Shown here piece by piece: positions 26,534-32,801 of a stretch of 64,000 nt of DNA (its first letter is position 1; every line of letters begins with the position of its first letter). The stretch is from contig NZ_LT629944.1 in the NCBI RefSeq assembly GCF_900104675.1, positions 124,001-188,000 on the forward strand, written 5' to 3'. This stretch comes from Angelakisella massiliensis. Its GTDB lineage: Bacteria > Bacillota > Clostridia > Oscillospirales > Ruminococcaceae. The notes beneath the pieces are model-generated. The model was not told where the DNA came from. It made no database searches and worked only from the letters and a program-made list of their open reading frames with translations. The position numbers were made by a program, and so were the translations under genes.

Positions 26534-27559
26534 TCATTTTTTATTGCTTCTGGGCCTGGTGGTGCTGCGCAGCGTCAGCGTGGGAGCCACTGTAATGTGG
26601 CGAAGCCCACCCTCCTGACCATTGATAATGGCCATCAGCATACGCGCGGCTTCCCGGGCCATATCATAATGAGGTTTGACCACCGTGGACAGCTGCGGTT
26701 CAAAAATCTCCGACAGCTCAATGCCGTCAAAGCCGATCACTTCCACCTCTTGGGGCACCTTTTTTCCTGCTCTCTGCAGAGCCTTTACCACACCGATGGC
26801 AATCAGGTCGCTTCCTGCAAAAACCGCGTCAAATTTTTCCCCGCGGCTGAGCAGACCATTGATCGCCTGAAAACCATATTCAATGGAAAAGGAGCCGAAG
26901 CCCACCAGCTTCTCATCCAGCGGAATGCCCGCGCCATCCAACGCTTGCCGGTAGCCCTCATACCGCTGAATGGCACCGGAAACCCCTTCCGTACCATCCA
27001 GATATACAATCCGCCGGTCCCCCGACTGGATCAGATACTGCACCGCCTGCAATGCTCCTTTGACATTGTCGCCTGTAACGCTGCCGTCGCTGAGATAAAG
27101 ATCAAACGTACGGCCGATCAGCACAATTGGTACGTTATATTTGCTGAACTGCGCCAGAAAACTGTCATTGGAGATACCGGAGCAAAGGATCACACCATCC
27201 ATCCGATGGTCCACCATGGACAATAAGTGCGTCTTTTCTTTTTTAGGGTCGGAATCAGAGTTGCAAAGGCACATGGAATAGTTGTTTTCGTCCAGGCAAT
27301 CCCCTACCCCCCGGATGATGGCAGGATAAAAGAGGTTGGAGGCATCGGGAATGATCAAACCAACCATGCCCGAACGTGCTGTGGTGATACTCCGTGCCAG
27401 TGTGCTTGGGCGATAGTTGAGATCCTTCATGGTTTTAAGGATTCTGCGTCTGGTTTCCTTGCTGACGCCTTCATTCTTATCGTTGATCACTCGGGAGACC
27501 GTGGCCTTTGAAACACCGCAGATCTGAGCGATATCTGCAATGCTGTATTTTTTTTGCAT
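26534..27559 (-). CDS. LacI-family repressor of the ARH/ABC regulon
   Basis: A 341-residue regulator. The N-terminal YSIADIAQICGVSKATVSRVINDKNEGVS is a canonical LacI helix-turn-helix, followed by the hinge and a sugar-binding-like effector domain (LIIPDASNLFYPAIIRGV; VEVIGFDGIEL). It sits between the two operons that carry CGAAACCGGTTTCG-type operators and has such an operator in its own leader, so autoregulation and control of both flanking operons are expected. Effector unknown, presumably the imported glycoside or a breakdown product. Confidence 0.92.
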   Translation of the reverse strand: MQKKYSIADIAQICGVSKATVSRVINDKNEGVSKETRRRILKTMKDLNYRPSTLARSITTARSGMVGLIIPDASNLFYPAIIRGVGDCLDENNYSMCLCNSDSDPKKEKTHLLSMVDHRMDGVILCSGISNDSFLAQFSKYNVPIVLIGRTFDLYLSDGSVTGDNVKGALQAVQYLIQSGDRRIVYLDGTEGVSGAIQRYEGYRQALDGAGIPLDEKLVGFGSFSIEYGFQAINGLLSRGEKFDAVFAGSDLIAIGVVKALQRAGKKVPQEVEVIGFDGIELSEIFEPQLSTVVKPHYDMAREAARMLMAIINGQEGGLRHITVAPTLTLRSTTRPRSNKK

Positions 27560-27586
27560 TTCAGTCTCTCTCCTTGCTTGATTTTA

Positions 27587-27668
27587 CGAAACTGGTTTCG
27601 AAAAAAAGCGCATTCGCCTTTTCCTTTCTCTTTAGCTTGATTATAAAATGCTCACGAAGCAAACACAA
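27587..27668 (-). promoter_or_regulatory. lacI promoter with autoregulatory operator
   Basis: Minus strand TTGTGT (27663-27668), 17-bp spacer, TATAAT (27640-27645). The operator CGAAACTGGTTTCG (27587-27600) lies about 40 bp downstream of the start site, one base off the perfect palindrome, suggesting weaker autorepression. Confidence 0.75.
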
Positions 27669-27753
27669 GTGATTTTATTGATTTTTCCAGCTTTTCTTTC
27701 GCTTTGAGTAGTTGTCATAAAGGTTTGTTCAAATTATTATGTATTTTGGCCCA

Positions 27754-27808
27754 TTGTTTTTTCCTTTTTTTCTGGCTATAATGATGGTTGTGAGAGAAAC
27801 CGGTTTCT
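27754..27808 (+). promoter_or_regulatory. Promoter and operator of the ARH-AtuA-DUF4387 operon
   Basis: TTGTTT (27754-27759), 17-bp spacer, TATAAT (27777-27782). A perfect 14-bp palindrome AGAAACCGGTTTCT (27795-27808) starts just after the predicted transcription start. Confidence 0.82.
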
Positions 27809-27856
27809 TTATGAAATCGGAAACAACAACACGCTGTTTCAGGAGGTAACTCAAAA

Positions 27857-29959
27857 ATGGTCGATCGCTATTTGGAAAAAGTTTATGCAGGTTTTCTGGG
27901 CATGAACATTGGCATCCGGCTGGGCGCTCCGGTAGAGCCTACCATCTGGACCTATGACAGAATCCGCAATACATACGGCGATATCCACGATTACGTCAAG
28001 GAATTTAAAAATTTCGCCGCTGACGACGATGCAAATGGTCCCGTTTTCTTCCTGAGGGCATTGTGGGATGATGCCGCCAACCGGCCGCTGGAGCCTCAGG
28101 ATGTGGCCCGTGCCTGGCTCAACTACGCCCGTGAAGGCGTCGGCATGTTCTGGTGGGGCGGTTATGGCCGCAGCACCGAGCACACCGCTTATTTGAACCT
28201 GAAGGCCGGTATCCCCGCTCCCAAATCCGGCTCCATTGAACAGAACGGCAAGATCATCGCCGAGCAGATCGGCGGGCAGATCTTCATTGATACCTGGGGT
28301 CTGGTCAATCCTGATAACCCCGCCAAAGCTGCTGACTATGGTCAGGTGGCCGCCAGCGTTTCCCATGACGGCAACGGCGTTTGGGGCGCCCGCTTCTTCT
28401 GCGCCGCGATCTCCAAAGCCTTCACCACCAGCGATATCCGGGAGATCATTGATGCGGGTCTTGCTCAGATCCCCGGCGACAGCGATTATGCCAAAGTGGC
28501 TCACGCTGTGCTGGACTTCCACAAGGCCCATCCCCATAACTGGAGAGACTGCTACCAGATGCTGGTACGGGATTGGGGTTATGACAAGTTCGGCGGCGTC
28601 TGCCACATCATTCCCAATGCCGGTGTCTGCGTGCTGTCCATGATCTATGGCGGCGGCGATTTTGCCCGCACCATCGAGATCGCCACCATGTGCGGCTGGG
28701 ATACCGACTGCAACGCTGGTAACGTAGGTACCGTACTGGGCGTGGCCTGCGGCATCGAAAATCTCCCTGAGCGTTATCGGGGCCCCATCAATGACGGCCT
28801 GGTATTGTCCGGTATTTCCGGCTACCTGAATATTCTGGATATCCCCTCCTATGCCAGAGAAGTGGCTGTTCTGGGCTATCGTCTGGCCGGGGAGGAGGTC
28901 CCCTCCAGCCTGGCTGAGAGCTTCCGGCCCGGAGAAGTCTATTTTGACTTTGAACTGCCCGGTTCCACCCACAATATCCGCCTGTCCGATCCCTTCTTCT
29001 GCAAAGCCTGGCACAGCACCGAGCACGCGGCTGCCGGCAGCGGTTCTCTGAAGATCCTGGTGGACCGTATGAGCCGGGGCGACCAGTGCAAGGTTTTCTA
29101 CAAACCCTTCTATCGCCGGGACGATTTCTCCGATGAGCGCTACAGCCCTGTCTTTACCCCCACTGTTTATTCCGGCCAGACTGTTTCCTTCCAGCTCTAT
29201 CTGGATCAGTGGACCGGTTGGGAGACTGTGGGTATCGCTCCTTATGTCCGTACCACCAGCGACAAGAAGGATCACCTCCAGGGCTACATTAAGCTGGTAC
29301 AGGGTCAGTGGATGACTGTTCAGTTCCAGATCCCCGATGTGGGCGGCGACCTCATTGATGAGGTGGGCTTTGTCATTGAGGGCTACTCCGTTTCCAAAGC
29401 CAAGACCCTGGGCTGCATGTATCTGGATGAGTTCTCCATCTCCGGCAAGGCTTCCTACACCATCGCCATCGCCAAGCAGGCCAAGGAGCTGGGAAGCATC
29501 ACTCCCTTCTCGGTGGATCATGGCGCCTGGGAGAAGGAAGATGGTAAGCTGTCTCTGATGCGCTGCGAGCCTTCCTTCGCTTATGCAGGCAATTACTACA
29601 GCAAGGATTATAAAGTTTCTGTTCCCGTCACTCCCCTCAACGGTGATTGCCACCTGATTCTGGCCCGGGCACAGGGCGCGATGCGCGGCTATGCCGCTGG
29701 TCTGTGCGAAAACGGCACTGTCCGGATCTACAAAAATGACTTTGGCTTCTCGGTACTGGCCGAGGCTCCCTTTGAGTGGAAGCCGGAGCGCAGCTATCTG
29801 CTGGAGCTGGAAGTAAAGGGCAGCACCATCTCCCTGACAGTGGACAGCCGCAAGCTGCTGACTGTGGAGGACGATTCCTTCTCTTATGGTATGTATGGCT
29901 GTGGTTCCATCACCATCGGACGCACCCTGTTCGGTGACTTCAAAGTGGAGGAGCTGTAA
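27857..29959 (+). CDS. ADP-ribosylglycohydrolase fused to a beta-rich C-terminal region
   Basis: A 700-residue protein. Residues 1-330 are an ADP-ribosylglycohydrolase domain: AADDDANGP and GWDTDCNAGNVG supply the metal-binding aspartates, and SHDGNGVWGARF lies between. Residues about 350-560 are beta-rich, and 590-700 resemble a concanavalin/LamG-like jelly roll (LILARAQGAMRGYAAG...). Normal family length is about 300-350, so this is a fusion. No signal peptide, so cytoplasmic. RBS CAGGAGG before ATG. First gene of a LacI-controlled operon with AtuA and DUF4387 proteins. A glycoside-hydrolase-like role on a ribosylated compound is inferred. Confidence 0.85.
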   Translation: MVDRYLEKVYAGFLGMNIGIRLGAPVEPTIWTYDRIRNTYGDIHDYVKEFKNFAADDDANGPVFFLRALWDDAANRPLEPQDVARAWLNYAREGVGMFWWGGYGRSTEHTAYLNLKAGIPAPKSGSIEQNGKIIAEQIGGQIFIDTWGLVNPDNPAKAADYGQVAASVSHDGNGVWGARFFCAAISKAFTTSDIREIIDAGLAQIPGDSDYAKVAHAVLDFHKAHPHNWRDCYQMLVRDWGYDKFGGVCHIIPNAGVCVLSMIYGGGDFARTIEIATMCGWDTDCNAGNVGTVLGVACGIENLPERYRGPINDGLVLSGISGYLNILDIPSYAREVAVLGYRLAGEEVPSSLAESFRPGEVYFDFELPGSTHNIRLSDPFFCKAWHSTEHAAAGSGSLKILVDRMSRGDQCKVFYKPFYRRDDFSDERYSPVFTPTVYSGQTVSFQLYLDQWTGWETVGIAPYVRTTSDKKDHLQGYIKLVQGQWMTVQFQIPDVGGDLIDEVGFVIEGYSVSKAKTLGCMYLDEFSISGKASYTIAIAKQAKELGSITPFSVDHGAWEKEDGKLSLMRCEPSFAYAGNYYSKDYKVSVPVTPLNGDCHLILARAQGAMRGYAAGLCENGTVRIYKNDFGFSVLAEAPFEWKPERSYLLELEVKGSTISLTVDSRKLLTVEDDSFSYGMYGCGSITIGRTLFGDFKVEEL

Positions 29960-29964
29960 GTAAT

Positions 29965-31344
29965 ATGAAAGAGCTGAAAATCCTTTCCCCCTGTGGGATT
30001 TTGGGTTACGGTTATCCTGAAAGCTCCTTCCTGGCAGGAATGGAGCATCATCCCGACGCCATCGTGGTAGATGCCGGAAGCACCGACGCCGGTCCTCACA
30101 AGCTGGGGGCCGGGGTGGCTATCGTCAGCCGCCAGGCCTGTAAAAAAGACCTGGAGATCATGATCCTCAATGGTCTCAGGGCCGGCATCCCTGTTGTCAT
30201 CGGTTCCGCAGGTGGTTCCGGCGGGCGGGTCCATGTGGAGTGGACCTGGAGTATCATTCGGGAAATTCTCCAGGAAAACGGCTATGAAGATAAAAAAGTG
30301 GCTGTTGTCTGGGGTGATATTCCCAAGGAAGTAGTTGCCCAGCGTTTGGCGGAAGGCAAAGTCACTCCTCTGGGGATGGCGGTACCGGAACTGACTGCGG
30401 AGCGCCTGGAGCGCACCACCGCTGTGGTGGCTCAGATGGGTCATGAGCCTATCGTCAAGGCGCTGGAGACCGGCGCTGACATCATTCTCTGCGGCCGTGC
30501 CTACGATCCCTCCCCCTTCGCCGCTGTGGCCGCTTTCCATGGCTTCAATCTGGCCTACGGCTATCATGCCGGAAAGATCCTGGAGTGCGCCGCCCTGTGC
30601 GCCGAACCCGGCACTACCAAGGATTGTATGCTGGGTACTATCCGGGAGGACGGCTTTGTGGTCACTCCCCTCTCCAGCGAGCGCCGCTGCACCTGTACTT
30701 CCGTAGCGGCCCACACCTTCTATGAAAAGGATCATCCTTACCTGCTCCATGGTCCCGGCATTGTGCTGGATCTGGAACAGTGCACCTTTACCCAGATGGA
30801 AGACGGCCGCAGCGTCTTTGTCACCGGCAGCCGCATCCATACCACCGATCCATACTACATCAAGCTGGAAGGCGCCATGCAGGTAGCCTATCGTACCTTT
30901 GTGGTAGCGGGCATCCGCGATCCTCTCCTCATTGGCAGACTGGAAGAGGTGGAGGCTCTGGTAGAAAAGCAAGTGCGGAACTATTACAAGGAGCTGCCCC
31001 AGGATTCCTTCCGTATTCACTTCCTCAACTACGGCATCGATGGTGTGATGGGCAAACTGGAGCCCCGCAGGGATGACCTGCCCCATGAAGTGGGTGTGGT
31101 ATTTGAAGTGCTGGCAGACAGCCAGGAGCGGGCAAACGCCATCTGTGCCACCGTCCGTTCCACCTTCCTCCACTATGGCTACGAGGGCAGAAAGTCCACC
31201 GCCGGAAATCTTGCCTTTCCCTTTGCTCCCAGCGATGTTCCCTTCGGTCCTGTGTATGAGTTCTCGGTCTATCATCTGATGGAAGTTCGGGACGGCTGTG
31301 AAATGTTCCCCTTGGAAATGAGAACAGGAGGCGACAAAGAATGA
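29965..31344 (+). CDS. AtuA/DUF1446 family protein
   Basis: A 459-residue protein of the acyclic-terpene-utilisation AtuA (DUF1446) family. The opening LSPCGILGYGYPESSFL, VVDAGSTDAGPHKLG and GSAGGSGGRVHVEWTW are characteristic. The biochemical activity of the family is not established to my knowledge; it is often found with a DUF4387 partner, as here, where the start codon of DUF4387 overlaps its stop (ATGA). Located 5 bp after the ARH fusion gene, indicating tight co-expression. A role in processing the aglycone or ribosyl product is inference. Confidence 0.85.
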   Translation: MKELKILSPCGILGYGYPESSFLAGMEHHPDAIVVDAGSTDAGPHKLGAGVAIVSRQACKKDLEIMILNGLRAGIPVVIGSAGGSGGRVHVEWTWSIIREILQENGYEDKKVAVVWGDIPKEVVAQRLAEGKVTPLGMAVPELTAERLERTTAVVAQMGHEPIVKALETGADIILCGRAYDPSPFAAVAAFHGFNLAYGYHAGKILECAALCAEPGTTKDCMLGTIREDGFVVTPLSSERRCTCTSVAAHTFYEKDHPYLLHGPGIVLDLEQCTFTQMEDGRSVFVTGSRIHTTDPYYIKLEGAMQVAYRTFVVAGIRDPLLIGRLEEVEALVEKQVRNYYKELPQDSFRIHFLNYGIDGVMGKLEPRRDDLPHEVGVVFEVLADSQERANAICATVRSTFLHYGYEGRKSTAGNLAFPFAPSDVPFGPVYEFSVYHLMEVRDGCEMFPLEMRTGGDKE

Positions 31345-31658
31345 AAAAGCGCCTGTACGATGTGGCCAAAGTTCTCCGTTCCAAGAACAGCGGCCCCTTT
31401 GAAATCACTCTGGACTGCCTCTTCGATGACGCTGCCATTTACGAGAAAATCAAAAACAGCGGCATCATCAACAAGGAGCTGGTCTCCCGGCTTTACGGCA
31501 TCACCCCGGACCGGATCACCAACATTGTCTTTTTTGACCCGGCTCTGGGCTTCAAGATCACCTTTGCCCGGACCATTTCCTCCGGCACCTCCCTGGACAC
31601 CGATGTTTACGGCGCCCAGCAGCACGCTCCCCTGATGGAACTGATGGTGGAGGTTTGA
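31341..31658 (+). CDS. DUF4387 family protein
   Basis: A 105-residue protein with the DUF4387 pattern (LYDVAKVLRSKNSGPFEITLDCLFDD; DVYGAQQHAPLMEL). It overlaps the AtuA-family gene by 4 bp with RBS AGGAGG inside that gene. The two are usually adjacent and may form a two-component enzyme, with DUF4387 as a small subunit. Function not established. Last gene of the LacI-controlled operon. Confidence 0.85.
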   Translation: MKKRLYDVAKVLRSKNSGPFEITLDCLFDDAAIYEKIKNSGIINKELVSRLYGITPDRITNIVFFDPALGFKITFARTISSGTSLDTDVYGAQQHAPLMELMVEV

Positions 31659-31676
31659 TTCTATCCGCAATAGCAA

Positions 31677-31715
31677 AAATGGCCATGTCCTGCTTCGCAG
31701 CGGGGCATGGCTTTT
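31677..31715 (+). terminator. Rho-independent terminator
   Basis: GCCATG..CC.GCT / AGC.GG..CATGGC stem followed by TTTTTGCTTTT. Confidence 0.8.
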
Positions 31716-31819
31716 TGCTTTTCACAAGTATCTGTCCCCATGATTGATACTGGAATCCGCCGTTGGAGATATGCAAACATCTGTCAACCGCATTTTCGCG
31801 GAATTAATATTAAGAGCTC

Positions 31820-31875
31820 TTGACATTTTCTTCTTTTTCCTGTATCCTCAAAATGTAAAGTATATTTAACATTTT
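31820..31875 (+). promoter_or_regulatory. Promoter with long inverted repeat (XRE operator candidate)
   Basis: TTGACA (31820-31825), 17-bp spacer, TATCCT (31843-31848). The 26-bp imperfect palindrome AAAATGT-N12-ACATTTT (31850-31875) covers the transcription start. Likely bound by the XRE protein encoded downstream. Confidence 0.65.
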
Positions 31876-31894
31876 GCGTCAGGAGGTTATCCCA

Positions 31895-32224
31895 ATGAAA
31901 AAAATGGATGAAATGGAGCGCAGCATTCAACTTCGTTCAGAAGAATGGGGCTATCGTGTCGCACTGCTGATGCTGTGCGGATGGACGCTTTTTAACAGTT
32001 GGCAGACCCTCGCGTATGGCGCAAAGCACAATCCTCTTCCTTCCCTGATTCTTTGCGCCGCTGTCAGTGTGCAAAGCTTTGTACAAATGGGGCTGAAACA
32101 GAAGATGGTGGAGGGAGACGAAGAATACCGTCAGCCCAATCTATTGCTGCGGTCCATCATCCTCTCCATTGTGGTCACAGCAGTGATCCTGTCGGCGGGT
32201 ACCTATTTCCTGGTGAAGGCATAA
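31895..32224 (+). CDS. Small membrane protein paired with an XRE regulator (DUF6442-like)
   Basis: A 109-residue protein with a charged N-terminus (MKKMDEMERSIQLRSEEWGYR) and three hydrophobic helices (about residues 22-40, 47-65 and 85-107). Similar small membrane proteins are commonly encoded just before a short XRE regulator in Firmicutes. Start after AGGAGGTTATCCCA. Function unknown; a membrane sensor that partners with the regulator is possible. Confidence 0.65.
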   Translation: MKKMDEMERSIQLRSEEWGYRVALLMLCGWTLFNSWQTLAYGAKHNPLPSLILCAAVSVQSFVQMGLKQKMVEGDEEYRQPNLLLRSIILSIVVTAVILSAGTYFLVKA

Positions 32225-32228
32225 GCCC

Positions 32229-32420
32229 ATGAAAAATATCGTCAAACAGCTGAGAAAACAAGCAGGACTGCGCCAGGAGGATCTTGCCAAACTGCTGGGG
32301 GTCAGCCGCCAGACCATTATCGCTATCGAAAATGACAAATATGACCCTTCCCTGGAGCTTGCGATGAAAATTGCAAAGCAGCTGGGACTTGGGGTGGAGG
32401 AGATCTTCTTTTGGGAGTAA
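32229..32420 (+). CDS. Small XRE-family transcriptional regulator
   Basis: A 63-residue protein that is essentially a single helix-turn-helix: LRKQAGLRQEDLAKLLGVSRQTIIAIENDKYDPSLELAMKIA. No effector domain. Four bases after the membrane protein gene, so translationally linked. Probably binds the inverted repeat at 31850-31875 and represses its own operon. Confidence 0.85.
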   Translation: MKNIVKQLRKQAGLRQEDLAKLLGVSRQTIIAIENDKYDPSLELAMKIAKQLGLGVEEIFFWE

Positions 32421-32465
32421 TTGGTGTGAAATCAATTTCTTTTGGGGCATTTTATCACATCTCTC

Positions 32466-32535
32466 CTGCAGCAGGCAGCAGATCGGCCGGTTGATTTTAC
32501 AGAAATGATCTGCTGCAGAAGGTTTCTTTTTTCTT
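32466..32535 (+). terminator. Hairpin after the XRE gene
   Basis: GCAGCAGATC (32476-32485) pairs with GATCTGCTGC (32506-32515), followed by AAGGTTTCTTTTTTC. Plausible terminator with a long loop. The rest of 32421-32699 shows no gene. Confidence 0.5.
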
Positions 32536-32699
32536 TTGTCAGATAATGTTTTGTCCACTGATGCAGCGGAAAATCAAGAGACAGAAATCCTTTCCCGAGC
32601 ATTCAAAAAGATTCTTATTTTATTGATATCATGCATTTGGCGAGGCTGATTTTCTCTTTCACGCAGCACTTCTTCCCATGAGCAAATTTCTTTTTTCTC

Positions 32700-32763
32700 T
32701 TGACAAATATACTCATTCAGGATACAATAAGCTCGTCAGTGACACCCCCCCAGGGTGGGGGTG
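32700..32763 (+). promoter_or_regulatory. Copper-responsive promoter with CsoR-type operator
   Basis: TTGACA (32700-32705), 17-bp spacer, TACAAT (32723-32728). The GC inverted repeat CACCCC...GGGGTG (32743-32763) lies just after the transcription start and resembles CsoR operators. A CsoR homologue is encoded at the end of this operon. Confidence 0.75.
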
Positions 32764-32801
32764 ATTTGTTGGGAGCCTCAAGAGTGAAAAGGAGCTTTTC
32801 C

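Noticed and set aside
27851-29653. 600-codon minus-strand frame opposite the ARH fusion
   Set aside because: Antisense shadow of the ARH domain and its operon; no RBS or recognisable motif.
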